From: Planctomycetaceae bacterium
GTDB taxonomy: Bacteria; Planctomycetota; Planctomycetia; Pirellulales; Pirellulaceae
Reading direction: 5' to 3'
Assembly: GCA_024642205.1 (NCBI GenBank)
Contig: JAHEBQ010000020.1
Span: 1 to 39,040, forward strand
DNA length: 39,040 nt
Shown here piece after piece: positions 27,011 to 35,822 of this stretch (position 1 is its first letter; each line of letters begins with the position of its first letter). The notes under the pieces are model-generated. The model was not told the origin of the DNA and made no database searches. It worked only from the letters and a program-made list of their open reading frames with translations. The translations under genes and the position numbers were made by a program.

Positions 27011-29092
27011 CTATTTCTTTTCTGTTCCCAGCCATCGGTCAAGTTGTTGTTTCTGTTCTTCAGAAAGTTTTGAGCTGAACCGCAGACGCCAGCTTTCGGA
27101 TTTCAGCTCGCCAATCGTCAATGGCAATGTTAACAGTTGGCCGCGGCGGGAAATCAGGATTTCGATCTCATCGCCAACCTTGTATTGCGGCATTCGGGAA
27201 TCGACGCTGCCGGTGATTCGAAAACCATCCACCGCAATAATCTCGTCTCCATTGTTGAGTCCGACATCCGAAGCCGGAGAGTCGGGTTTGACACTGGAGA
27301 CGGTGACCCTTCCATCGGACGAGGATGAACTGAAACCCAACCAGGGCGTCGGCTCTCCGGCCGCGCGAGCGGCACCTCGGAATGATGATCCGGAACCTGG
27401 CCTTCCCCCGGAACGACCGCCTCGTCCCGAAGTCGGCGCAGAAACTGCCTCCTGGGAATCGCCTGGGTCCGCCGAACCCTCCTCCTCGGCACTGCCCTCG
27501 GACGGTGCTGCTTTTTTCCCAGAATCCGATTTCTTGTTGGATTTATCGGCGCTGTCCGCGGCAGTCTCCGGGGCGTTCTCGCGAAGGTCGCCTTCCGGTT
27601 TTGGGTCAACCTGTTTGTTGGGGACCTCGACGCCGATTGCCTCAATGTCGGAATAATCCAGTTCCTCGGTCGAATCAATCGTGCTGGCGAACCAGTCTGT
27701 TAGATCCTGGCCAGCAACATCACTGGAGGTCTGGCGAAAATCTTCCGCTGTGAAACCCGTTTCTACGAATTCGGAGAACATTTTGCGCAGCACATCGTCA
27801 AGGCTTTTTTCGCCTTGCGTCAACTTACGAATTTTCGCATCCAGAAGAAACGCCACGACCGCTCCCTTTGAGTAGTAGCTGATTTGCGTGTTCGATGAGT
27901 TTTCATCCGGACGATAGAACTTGATCCAGGCATCGAAAGACGAATCTTTGAGGCTTTGCAGTTTGCGGCCACCGGTGCGCTGGACACCCTCCACATTTCG
28001 TGAAAGCTGTGATAGGAACTCGCTGCGAGTCATCAGGCCGGATCGAACAAGGGCCAGATCCTCATAGTAGCTCGTGATCCCTTCGGCGATCCATAAACTG
28101 TCCGTGTAGACTTCGTTTTCATAGTCGTATTTGATCAGCGGTTTTGGTCGTAGCCTCCGAACGTTCCAGGCATGAAAGAACTCATGACTCGCGAGGCTTA
28201 ACCAGCTTTTGTAGCGATTTGGGTCACGAAAGGTCCAACGGCTGGTCATCAATACATTTGAGTTGTCGTGCTCAAGCCCACCTCCGGATTCAACGATCAT
28301 GTTTAAGAACAAATATCGATCGTAGGGAACGACACCCCACATGTCGTGGTGCGACTGAACGACTTTTTTCAGATCCGTCGTCGCCTTGGTGCCATCCCAG
28401 TATCCCGACTCGCCCACATTAACCAACTGGTGCTCAACGCCACCGACCGTAAACGGATATACGTTGACATTGCCGGCGACGATGGGACTGTCAACCAACT
28501 CATCAAAATCCTCTGCGATGAACGTATGAGGCGTGTCGCCGGTGGCGCGCAGACTCGTCGCGCTTCGCGTCCATCCTCGCGGCATGGTCAGTTGAACAAT
28601 GTGTGGACGGTTCAGTCGGTCGGGAACCGTAAGATAACTTGGTGCCCCGTTGATCAGTGCAAACTGTTTACCAACCCAGTTGGTACGAACCGACATTTCG
28701 TTGCAATACAGCCGGTACTTCACCTTGAAAGATTTGATCCCGTCAGTTTGGACCAGCCACCGGTTTTTTCTCGTTTTTCCAAACGCCAGCTTCCTGCCAT
28801 TGGCGGTCACATCCAGAGAGTCGATATGTCGCGTGTATTCACGAACCAGGTAGGAACCTGGAGTCCAAACCGCCATCATCAACTCGGTCGTCTTGCCCGT
28901 GACCGGAACGGTCACATTGATGCTGAGATAGTGATTCTTTACGTCGGAACAGTCGACCGTGTACCGAATCACGTCATCATTGTCGCCTGCCGGTTGTGCT
29001 ATCCCGTGACAACGTCCAACCGAAGAAAGCATCATCAAACCAAGGACCAGTGCCGGGGCGATTTTCCGGATGTTCAACATAAGGTATTTCAT
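27011..29092 (-). CDS. M61-type (glycyl aminopeptidase-like) metallopeptidase with PDZ domain, secreted
   Basis: 693 aa from the ATG at 29092, chosen because it starts directly before a signal peptide (NIRKIAPALVLGLMMLSSVG). The frame is open another 116 codons upstream but that part has no coding character. The N-terminal beta domain (about 40-225) is followed by the catalytic domain with GGLEHDNS at 270-277, HEFFHAWNVRRLRP at 303-316 (zinc His303 and His307) and Glu337 in WIAEGITSYYEDL. These are the M61 signatures. A Ser/Gly/Glu/Lys-rich linker spans about 530-600, then a C-terminal PDZ domain (VTVSSVKPDSPASDVGLNNG and DEIIAVDG). Probably an exported or periplasmic aminopeptidase. The long low-complexity linker is unusual for the family. 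Confidence 0.9.
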   Translation of the reverse strand: MKYLMLNIRKIAPALVLGLMMLSSVGRCHGIAQPAGDNDDVIRYTVDCSDVKNHYLSINVTVPVTGKTTELMMAVWTPGSYLVREYTRHIDSLDVTANGRKLAFGKTRKNRWLVQTDGIKSFKVKYRLYCNEMSVRTNWVGKQFALINGAPSYLTVPDRLNRPHIVQLTMPRGWTRSATSLRATGDTPHTFIAEDFDELVDSPIVAGNVNVYPFTVGGVEHQLVNVGESGYWDGTKATTDLKKVVQSHHDMWGVVPYDRYLFLNMIVESGGGLEHDNSNVLMTSRWTFRDPNRYKSWLSLASHEFFHAWNVRRLRPKPLIKYDYENEVYTDSLWIAEGITSYYEDLALVRSGLMTRSEFLSQLSRNVEGVQRTGGRKLQSLKDSSFDAWIKFYRPDENSSNTQISYYSKGAVVAFLLDAKIRKLTQGEKSLDDVLRKMFSEFVETGFTAEDFRQTSSDVAGQDLTDWFASTIDSTEELDYSDIEAIGVEVPNKQVDPKPEGDLRENAPETAADSADKSNKKSDSGKKAAPSEGSAEEEGSADPGDSQEAVSAPTSGRGGRSGGRPGSGSSFRGAARAAGEPTPWLGFSSSSSDGRVTVSSVKPDSPASDVGLNNGDEIIAVDGFRITGSVDSRMPQYKVGDEIEILISRRGQLLTLPLTIGELKSESWRLRFSSKLSEEQKQQLDRWLGTEKK

Positions 29093-29622
29093 TCGATCGT
29101 CAAAAAACATTCTATTCAAACCCAGGCCGCCGAAACCAAACACACACACGGGTGATGGCGCGACCATGTACCAGCGAACTTCACATCCTAGCATGTAGAA
29201 TTTCCTGCACACAAAAATCCGGTCAGAATGAGGCGTCGAACCAAAATACCGTTCCTTGGTTATGTCAAATATGTCGACTGTTACCAGCGATTTACAGGAT
29301 TTTTTGACCGTGATTGCTGAATTGTGAATCACCCAACGCAACCCGGTGAATCGACGAAGTCGCGAGGGAACCGGCCAATCATGCGTGACCGGATTCGACT
29401 TGAGCCAGTTACTCCGGAATGTCCCGGGCCTTGAGGACACCTGATTCTATCTCTTTCCCTGGAAGACCGGATGACATTTTTCCGGGCTCGGAAACATGAA
29501 CTCACAATTATGATCTCACATTTTCGGCTGAAAGATCGGCGTCTACCTTGTTTGCCGTTCACGGTATCGACACAATGGTCAGGCAGGAGTTGGTACCCAT
29601 TCGATGCATCGAATAAATTGAA
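29093..29622. other. Divergent intergenic region between M61 peptidase and adenylate kinase genes
   Basis: 530 bp with no supported gene; both promoters must lie here. The only distinctive site is a perfect 16-bp palindrome close to the kinase start (listed separately). Reading frames that extend the peptidase N-terminus through this stretch have an abrupt change in composition and pass a plausible signal-peptide start. Confidence 0.4.
29599..29614. promoter_or_regulatory. Perfect 16-bp palindrome upstream of the kinase gene
   Basis: ATTCGATG/CATCGAAT, a fully symmetric 16-mer, ends 8 nt before the first ATG of the adenylate kinase gene. It could be an operator for a dimeric regulator or, as RNA, a hairpin covering the ribosome-binding site. 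No regulator is identified. Confidence 0.4.
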
Positions 29623-30273
29623 ATGATGATGGACGCAATCATGGCTTCACCCAAACGTTATCGCTCGATCTTGCTTTTCGGCCCTCCGGGATCCGGTAAG
29701 GGAACTCAGGGAAAAATCCTCGGTTCCGTGCCGGGTTTTTTCCACCTGTCCGTGGGCGACGTTTTTCGCTCTATCGATATCGGTTCCCAAGCCGGACAGC
29801 TGATTTACCAATACACGTCCAACGGCCAGTTGGTGCCGGATGAACTGACGGTTCAAATCTGGAAGAATACGCTCGACGCCTACGTGGCCTTGTCGACGTA
29901 CAAACCGCGTGAGGACCTTCTCGTCTTGGACGGGATCCCACGCAATTTGGCTCAGACCGAACTGGTCAAAGACCACATTGACATTCTCCAGGTCATCAAT
30001 CTCAGCTGCGACGACGAAGAAGACATGATCCGGCGGATGCGGCGACGCGCGATCCGCGAGAATCGGGCCGACGACGCGAACGAGGAGGTGATCCGTAATC
30101 GGTTTGAAGTCTTTCGGAATATCTCCAAGCCTGTCTTGGAGTGTTACCCCGAAGAGATCATTTCGACCGTTGAAGCCAAGGGCTCTCCAGCTGAAGTGCT
30201 CCGCAAGATATTAACCGCGGTGATTCCGATTCAGAACAAGCACTTCCAAACCGTACGTGAATTGGTTGGTTAG
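29623..30273 (+). CDS. Adenylate kinase-like nucleoside monophosphate kinase
   Basis: 216 aa from the first ATG; starts at 29626, 29629 or 29641 (MASPKRYRS) are also possible. The P-loop is GPPGSGKGT at 20-28, followed by FHLSVGDVFRS (NMP-binding helix), LVLDGIPRNLAQTE and the LID region RRRAIRENRADDANEEVI. The LID is the short, non-zinc form. Canonical Adk has LSTGDxLR and DGFPR; here these are LSVGDVFRS and DGIPR. It is therefore probably an adenylate kinase paralogue or related NMP kinase, converting AMP plus ATP to 2 ADP or a similar reaction. It stands alone, converging with serS. Confidence 0.88.
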   Translation: MMMDAIMASPKRYRSILLFGPPGSGKGTQGKILGSVPGFFHLSVGDVFRSIDIGSQAGQLIYQYTSNGQLVPDELTVQIWKNTLDAYVALSTYKPREDLLVLDGIPRNLAQTELVKDHIDILQVINLSCDDEEDMIRRMRRRAIRENRADDANEEVIRNRFEVFRNISKPVLECYPEEIISTVEAKGSPAEVLRKILTAVIPIQNKHFQTVRELVG

Positions 30274-30579
30274 TCACTCAACGCGTCGAACCTGCCTCGC
30301 AGAATGAGCTTCGGAATTGCCCCGTTGGCGGAAACCGCGATCGCCCGCCGGGTAACAATGGGTCGTGTCCCTCTGGCCCTGACACGCGAATCGGTTGATT
30401 TGACGAAACCCGCTTCCGTCGATTGAATGATCGGTTTCGTTCGGGTTGGGTCCAAGTGACAACTCGGATCGACTGGCCAGCATGCTGGACGAGAATGCAA
30501 TCACGCCGATTGATTCAGCCACAAACGGTCGGGGTTCATTTACCCGAATCCTCAGATTCCCAATTGTGGTCCCGCCGAT
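30274..30579. other. Convergent intergenic region, nothing recognised
   Basis: 306 bp between the convergent kinase and serS genes. No hairpin followed by a T-run, no RNA gene and no supported coding sequence was found. The short frames present overlap one another and lack domain character. Confidence 0.4.
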
Positions 30580-31860
30580 CTATCGTCCCATGACTTCCCG
30601 GCCCATGATCGGCCGCAAGCATTCGGGGACCGAAACACTGCCATCGGCGTTTTGATGATTTTCGAGAATTGAGATCAGAGCACGGCTCAGCGCGAAAGCC
30701 GTGCCGTTGAGCGTATGAACGAATTGGGTGCCCTTTTTGTCCTTGATCTTGTAGCGAATATTCAGCCGTCGCGACTGATAGTCCGTGCAGTTGGACGTAC
30801 TGGTGACTTCGCCCCATTCTCCCGACTCGCCGCGCCCCGGCATCCACGCTTCAAGATCGAACTTGCGATACGCTGGTCCGCCCAGATCACCCGTAGCCGT
30901 GTCGACAACTCGGTAGGGGACTCCGATGGCGTCGAATAGATCGCACTCGATTTGACGAAGCTCTTCGTGCATTGCAGGGCTCTGTTCGGGCAGGGTAAAC
31001 GCAAACATCTCGATCTTGGTAAACTGATGAACCCGATAAAGCCCGCGCGACGCGCGACCAGCAGCTCCAGCTTCGGTACGGTAACAATGGCTGATCCCAC
31101 AGAGCTTGATCGGCAACTCGGAATCCGCCAATGTCTTGCCGCTATACAATCCGCCCAACGTAATTTCGGCTGTTCCAATCAGCGATAGATTCATGTTCTC
31201 GATGCTGTAAATCTGGGTTTCGGGACCACGTGGCATGAATCCGATTCCTTCGAGGATCGAGTCCTGGGCCAGATCCGGCGTAATCGTGGGTGTGAAACCC
31301 CGTTTGCTCAATTCGCTGACAGCATATTGCTGAAGCGCGAGATCAAGTAGAACCAGTTCTCCTTTGAGGAAATAAAACCCGTTTCCAGTGGTTCGGGATC
31401 CCCCCTCAAAGTCAATCCAATCATGTTTTTCGCCGAGTTCCAGATGGTCCAGTGGCGCGAAATCGAACTCACGCGGATGGTGTTTTCCCCGTCCTAGTTC
31501 CAGGTTCGATTTATCGTCTACACCAACCGGACAATCGGGATGGGCCATGTTGGGAACGGCGAGCTGGATTTCCTTGATCTCTTCTTCCAGGCGATCGTGC
31601 TCGGATTGAGCCGCGTCCTTTCTCTCACGCAACACACGGGCCTTGATCTTCAGCGCGTCTCGCTCGGCTTCGTCCTTGGCCTGGCCGATTTTTTTGGATT
31701 CCACGTTGGATTGCGTATTGAGTTCCTGAACCTGCTGAAGGATTGCATGGCGCGCCGTTTCCAACTCCACCAACCGGTCCACATCGACCTGGACGTTTCG
31801 ATTGGTACAGTTTTGTTTAACCGCAGTCGCGTTTTCCAGAATGTATTTTCGATCAAGCAT
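30580..31860 (-). CDS. serS: Seryl-tRNA synthetase
   Basis: 426 aa, normal length. The N-terminal coiled-coil arm that binds the tRNA long variable arm is at about 25-105. The class II catalytic core follows: LIGTAEITLGGLYSGK (TxE loop), motif 2 SHCYRTEAGAAGRASRGLYR with HQFTKIEMF, TSTSNCTDYQSRRLNIRYK, and motif 3 NGTAFALSRALISILENHQ near the end. It charges tRNA-Ser and tRNA-Sec with serine in the cytoplasm. The start at 31860 begins MLDRKYILEN, the usual SerS N-terminus; no Shine-Dalgarno is visible. It lies 120 bp downstream of the M20 dipeptidase gene in the same direction, so read-through from that gene is possible. Confidence 0.97.
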   Translation of the reverse strand: MLDRKYILENATAVKQNCTNRNVQVDVDRLVELETARHAILQQVQELNTQSNVESKKIGQAKDEAERDALKIKARVLRERKDAAQSEHDRLEEEIKEIQLAVPNMAHPDCPVGVDDKSNLELGRGKHHPREFDFAPLDHLELGEKHDWIDFEGGSRTTGNGFYFLKGELVLLDLALQQYAVSELSKRGFTPTITPDLAQDSILEGIGFMPRGPETQIYSIENMNLSLIGTAEITLGGLYSGKTLADSELPIKLCGISHCYRTEAGAAGRASRGLYRVHQFTKIEMFAFTLPEQSPAMHEELRQIECDLFDAIGVPYRVVDTATGDLGGPAYRKFDLEAWMPGRGESGEWGEVTSTSNCTDYQSRRLNIRYKIKDKKGTQFVHTLNGTAFALSRALISILENHQNADGSVSVPECLRPIMGREVMGR

Positions 31861-31980
31861 GAGCGTGGAGTGTTAAGTTGACGTTGGTTGGTAAAACAGG
31901 CATTAGGGAGACGTTTCATGGCGTTGGAAATCGGGAGGGCAGCAAACGCTGGACGTCGCAAATTCCGACCTTCCATTTGC

Positions 31981-33372
31981 TTAAACCTCGATTTTCGCGA
32001 TTTCGTCCCATAGATAACAGCTTGATTTGATTCCTCGGTGAAAATCTTCCAGTGAAAATTTCTCATTGGGGCTATGAAGGTTGTCGTCGTCCTGGCCCCA
32101 CCCAAGTAACAAGGTGTCGATTCCGAGTACCTGGGAAAACGAGTTGACCACGGGAATGCTCCCGCCAGAACGAACGAAAACGGGCTTGGTTCCAAACCCC
32201 TTTTCAATGGCCCGAGACGCCGCCTCCATGTAGGGGCTATCCAGCGAAAGCACGAATCCCGGCGCTCCGTGAACGGCAACAAGTTCCATTTCGATTCCGG
32301 GAGGACATAAGTCCTCAAGCATTTTTCTTAAGCTGACCTGGACGAATTTGGGATCCTGATTCGGTACCAAACGGCAACTGAATTTTGCCGCGGCTTTGGC
32401 GGGCAAAACCGTTTTCGCGCCCTCACCCTGGTAGCCTCCCCACAATCCGTTGACGTCAAATGTCGGTCGGGCCCAGCGTCGTTCCAGGGTCGTGTAACCT
32501 GCTTCACCGGCAAGTGCATCGAGCCCCAGCTCCTGTTTGTATTCGTCGTCGGAAAAACCAAGTTTGGCGAACTGTTCGCGTTCGCGCTGGCTCAACTCCT
32601 GAACACTATCATAGAAACCAGGAATCTGAACACGACCTTGATCATCAACCAGTGCGGCCAGCATCTTGCACAGCACGTTGGCGGGGTTGGCGACGGTCCC
32701 ACCGAATGATCCGGAGTGCAAATCACGATTGGGGCCGGTCAGGTTCAACTGATAGTACGTAATCCCCTTAAGGCCGTAGGTAATCGCGGGCTTTCCAGGA
32801 GCGTATTGGGAACAGTCGCTAATCACGGCGATGTCGGCCTTGATTTTTTCTTGGACCGGAATTTCATTATCGTATTCTCCGTTGAGAAAACCCTTGAGTC
32901 CGGCACCTCCTGATTCCTCCTCGCCTTCGATCAAGAACTTGATTTGAACAGGCAAAGCACCGCGGGTTTTCAGGAACGTTTCGACGCCAAAAACATGAGT
33001 GATCATCTGACCTTTGTCGTCGGTTGCCCCGCGGGCAAATACTTTGCCGTCTCGCACCGTTGGCTCAAATGGCGGGCTGTCCCAAAGCTCCAGCGGATCG
33101 GGAGGCTGCACATCGTAGTGACCATACACCAAAACCGTGGGAGCACCTTCGATCTTGGGTGATTCGGCGTAAACCAATGGATGACCACACGTTTCAATCG
33201 TTTCGGTGTGAAGACCCAGTCCGGTGAATTTCTTGGCCAACCAATCCGCGGTCTGACGAACCTCTTTGTCGTAGGCGCTGTCCGTTCCAATGCTGGCCAT
33301 ACGCAACCACTCAAACAAATCGGATTCAAACCGATCGTGGTTTTCTTTCAAATAAGGGTCGAATTCCGGCAT
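31981..33372 (-). CDS. M20 family dipeptidase
   Basis: 463 aa from the ATG at 33372; AGGA lies about 9 nt upstream, and the open frame further upstream is not family-like. The metal centre of the M20 family is visible: VLVYGHYDVQPPD (His and the catalytic Asp two residues on), ARGATDDKGQ (bridging Asp), and FLIEGEEESGG (catalytic Glu and metal Glu). The lid domain carries NLTGPNRDLHSG, and the C-terminal metal His lies in DDDNLHSPNEKF. It matches the cytosolic non-specific dipeptidase (CNDP-like) subgroup, which hydrolyses dipeptides with two zinc or manganese ions. No signal peptide is seen. Same strand as serS. Confidence 0.94.
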   Translation of the reverse strand: MPEFDPYLKENHDRFESDLFEWLRMASIGTDSAYDKEVRQTADWLAKKFTGLGLHTETIETCGHPLVYAESPKIEGAPTVLVYGHYDVQPPDPLELWDSPPFEPTVRDGKVFARGATDDKGQMITHVFGVETFLKTRGALPVQIKFLIEGEEESGGAGLKGFLNGEYDNEIPVQEKIKADIAVISDCSQYAPGKPAITYGLKGITYYQLNLTGPNRDLHSGSFGGTVANPANVLCKMLAALVDDQGRVQIPGFYDSVQELSQREREQFAKLGFSDDEYKQELGLDALAGEAGYTTLERRWARPTFDVNGLWGGYQGEGAKTVLPAKAAAKFSCRLVPNQDPKFVQVSLRKMLEDLCPPGIEMELVAVHGAPGFVLSLDSPYMEAASRAIEKGFGTKPVFVRSGGSIPVVNSFSQVLGIDTLLLGWGQDDDNLHSPNEKFSLEDFHRGIKSSCYLWDEIAKIEV

Positions 33373-33745
33373 GTTTTTTCCTGTCAACTGAGCGTGAAAA
33401 GGAAGGTGGGAACTAAAGCCCGAAATGTGGCAGAATCGATTCCGGTCCCGCTGTCCTTCCGGTCGCGAACGTCCGGGCAACAGAACAACCTGCCACTTTC
33501 CGCCACAAATCCCCGTGAAAAATTTCTCTTCAAAAAACCGATCCCAGACTAAAATGGGAATTGCATTACAATATAGCCATGTCATCGAAAACCGACCACG
33601 GACCAAGGAAATGAAACCGCCGCGGTTCGGCATTTGCCGACAGTTTGACTTTAACCCTCAAAAATTACTTGTATCAAAATCGAATTTACGTCAAATTACT
33701 GGAAATTCGATTTGGAATGTTTTCCGCAAACTAGAGAAAACGATC
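33373..33745. other. Divergent intergenic region between dipeptidase and clpS-like genes
   Basis: 373 bp. A possible promoter for the clpS-like gene is TTGACT at 33645-33650 with TTGTAT at 33669-33674 (18-bp spacer); the -10 matches the consensus only in part. It lies directly upstream of an 11-bp inverted repeat. No gene is supported here. Confidence 0.35.
33677..33713. promoter_or_regulatory. 11-bp inverted repeat in the clpS-like gene leader
   Basis: Perfect arms aaatcgaattt (33677-33687) and aaattcgattt (33703-33713) separated by 15 nt, ending 32 nt before the start codon. AT-rich. It could be an operator or a leader hairpin. Confidence 0.4.
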
Positions 33746-34099
33746 ATGTCAGAAAAGGAATCCGTAACGATCGCGGTTGAGCCCGTCGTAAGACCCCAAG
33801 CAAAAAAAGACCAGCGACCCAAACGACAACCTCGATACCACGTGATTTTGTGGGACGACGATGACCATTCGTACGAGTATGTCATCCTGATGATGCGGCA
33901 ATTATTTGGTCACACGTTCGATCAGGGCTTTAAGATTGCCAACATGGTTGATTCCGATGGTCGAAGTGTTTGCTTGACCACGACCCGTGAACACGCAGAA
34001 CTCAAGGTCGAGCAGATTCACTCATTTGGAAAAGACTTCCTGATTCCCCGCTGTAAAGGTTCGATGTCCGCATCGATTGAGGCGGCATCCAGCGACTGA
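33746..34099 (+). CDS. clpS: ClpS-like ClpAP/N-end rule adaptor, variant
   Basis: 117 aa. The ClpS core is at 31-110: YHVILWDDDDHSYEYVILMM aligns with the E. coli [20 protein letters not shown] segment, and LTTTREHAELKVEQIHSFG aligns with the helix that follows. The disordered N-terminal tail (about 30 residues) is the part that engages ClpA/ClpC. Two residues that bind the N-degron alpha-amino group in E. coli, Asn34 and His66, align with Asp37 and Asp69 here. Gatekeeper Met40 aligns with Tyr43. The C-terminal KGSMSASIEAA is also not typical of proteobacterial ClpS. It is probably an adaptor for a Clp ATPase with altered specificity. The ATG at 33746 gives a normal length; a longer upstream frame is not family-like. 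Confidence 0.85.
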   Translation: MSEKESVTIAVEPVVRPQAKKDQRPKRQPRYHVILWDDDDHSYEYVILMMRQLFGHTFDQGFKIANMVDSDGRSVCLTTTREHAELKVEQIHSFGKDFLIPRCKGSMSASIEAASSD

Positions 34100-34154
34100 T
34101 GCGACGGAGTCTACCATGGGGCGATGGACTCGAGCGCCCAATGGTAGACGCATC
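34098..34154 (+). terminator. Long imperfect hairpin starting at the clpS-like stop codon
   Basis: Arms: gatgcg (34098-34103), a 6-nt bulge, tctaccat (34110-34117), one mismatch, gggcg (34119-34123); the loop is 11 nt; the complement runs cgccc-a-atggtaga-cgcatc (34135-34154). This gives 19 bp of pairing with one bulge. There is no T-run, so it may be an mRNA-stabilising or processing hairpin rather than a strict terminator. A smaller inverted repeat (GGCTCAGTGAGCC, 34182-34194) follows. Confidence 0.5.
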
Positions 34155-34398
34155 ATTCTGGAAACCCAGTCCGGGACCTCAGGCTCAGTGAGCCGTCGTC
34201 GTTTTCCCTGGCTTTCACGCCAGAAAACCGAATTCACCGAAAATCTCTGCCGCATCAGCCTTGCCGGCCATATCGGCCCGTTCATTGCGAATCCTCACGA
34301 TTCTCCGTCGTTCCGACAATTCGATTTCGCGTTGCACAATCAACCCAATAGTGTCCAATGGGGCCGCCCATTCACACGGATAACCCAAGAGAAAGATT

Positions 34399-35679
34399 GT
34401 GGTCGCGAAGTTAAAAACCGTTACCCTTGGCTGCAAAGTTAACCAGTACGAAACGCAATTCGTCCGCGAAGGACTGCTCAGTGTCGGCTATCGCGACGCG
34501 GAAGAAGGTCAATCTGCCGACCTGTGCATCGTTAACACCTGTACGATTACCGGCGAAGGTGATGCCAAAAGCCGTCAGATCATCCGCCGCATGAATCGTG
34601 ACAACCCGGATGCCAGAATCGTCGTGATGGGCTGTTACGCGACCCGTGAACCCGAAACTGTCGCGTCCCTTCCGGGTGTCGCCGAAGTCGTCACTGACAA
34701 ACGCGAACTGCCGGACCTGCTGGGCCGATTCGGAGTTGCCGATATTCCAAACGGTATTTCGGGACTTAACCATCGACATCGAGCGTACGTCAAAGTTCAG
34801 GATGGCTGCCTCCTGCGCTGCAGTTATTGCATCATCCCGACCGTCCGCCCGCAGATGTTCAGTCGACCGATGCAAGAAGTGCTTGACGAAGTCCGCGTGT
34901 TGATCGACAACGGTTTCCGCGAGGTGATTTTGACCGGAATTCACCTGGGTCACTACGGTGTCGACTTTAACCGTCGCAAACCAAAGTCCCAATGGACGCG
35001 ACTTTCAACGCTCGTGCGCGCGATTTGCATTCTGTCTCCTGACGTCCGCGTGCGAATGTCCAGCATCGAAGCCACCGAAGTCACCCGGGAACTGATCGAT
35101 GTGATGAAAGAATATCCGACGCAGGTCTGCCCCCATTTGCACGTTTGTCTGCAAAGTGGCAGTGATCGAATCCTCCGTGGTATGAAACGACGTTGGACTC
35201 GGAGGCATATTATCGACCGCTGCGAATTGGTTAAGAACGAATTGCACTTGCCTGCATTCACTACCGACGTGATTGTTGGTTTTCCGGGCGAAACCGATGC
35301 CGACTTCGAAGATACACTGGACGCGTGTCGCAAGATCGGATTTTCCAAGATCCACATGTTCCCCTTTAGCCCGCGACGTGGAACGCCAGCTGCAGAGATG
35401 GGCGATCAAGTGCCCGGAGATGTCAAATCCGAACGGGGCAACGCGGTTTCAGAATTGGAAACGCAACTCAAACGACGGTATTTCGAATCGCTGATCGGTG
35501 AGAGGCTGCAGTTGCTCGTCGAAAAAGTCCATGATGGCAGAACCGCTACGGGGACATCATGCCGTTACGCTCCGATTCGAGCAACGATCTCCAACGCCCG
35601 GGAGAATTCACTGGTAGACGTTCGGATCGATTCGGCCGGCGACGTTCTCATGGGTCAATCCACGGAATCCAGTGCATAG
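34399..35679 (+). CDS. mtaB: MtaB-type tRNA t6A37 methylthiotransferase (radical SAM)
   Basis: 426 aa from the GTG at 34399, which starts MVAKLKTVTLGCKVNQYET, the family N-terminus. The GCKVNQYE motif separates MtaB from MiaB (GCQMN) and RimO. The N-terminal auxiliary cluster uses Cys12, Cys48 (VNTCT) and Cys79 (MGCYA). The radical-SAM cluster is C137-x3-C141-x2-C144 in DGCLLRCSYCIIP. IVGFPGETDADFEDT and a C-terminal TRAM-like domain complete it. The enzyme adds a methylthio group to N6-threonylcarbamoyladenosine at position 37 of ANN-decoding tRNAs. It lies 299 bp downstream of the clpS-like gene; whether they are co-transcribed is unclear. Confidence 0.93.
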   Translation: MVAKLKTVTLGCKVNQYETQFVREGLLSVGYRDAEEGQSADLCIVNTCTITGEGDAKSRQIIRRMNRDNPDARIVVMGCYATREPETVASLPGVAEVVTDKRELPDLLGRFGVADIPNGISGLNHRHRAYVKVQDGCLLRCSYCIIPTVRPQMFSRPMQEVLDEVRVLIDNGFREVILTGIHLGHYGVDFNRRKPKSQWTRLSTLVRAICILSPDVRVRMSSIEATEVTRELIDVMKEYPTQVCPHLHVCLQSGSDRILRGMKRRWTRRHIIDRCELVKNELHLPAFTTDVIVGFPGETDADFEDTLDACRKIGFSKIHMFPFSPRRGTPAAEMGDQVPGDVKSERGNAVSELETQLKRRYFESLIGERLQLLVEKVHDGRTATGTSCRYAPIRATISNARENSLVDVRIDSAGDVLMGQSTESSA

Positions 35680-35783
35680 AGCACCTTTCCGGGTTCGCAC
35701 GGTGGATGACTCCGGTCGAGTTTGAAGGGAACGCGACAGAAGCTCCGGACGGTTCCCATCGTTGTCCGACGAACCATCCCTGG

Positions 35784-35808
35784 ATTCAACGTCACTTTTT
35801 CGTTGAAT
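35784..35808. terminator. Inverted repeat between convergent mtaB and the NtrC-type gene
   Basis: Perfect 8-bp arms ATTCAACG (35784-35791) and CGTTGAAT (35801-35808) with a 9-nt loop rich in T. It lies between two converging genes, so a bidirectional transcript-end hairpin is plausible, though the T-run sits in the loop rather than after the stem. Confidence 0.4.
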
Positions 35809-35822
35809 TGTCGTTGGACCAC

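Noticed and set aside
29093..29440. N-terminal extension of the M61 peptidase by 116 codons.
   Set aside because: The composition changes abruptly and a normal signal peptide begins at the ATG at 29092; the extension would bury that signal in the middle of a protein.
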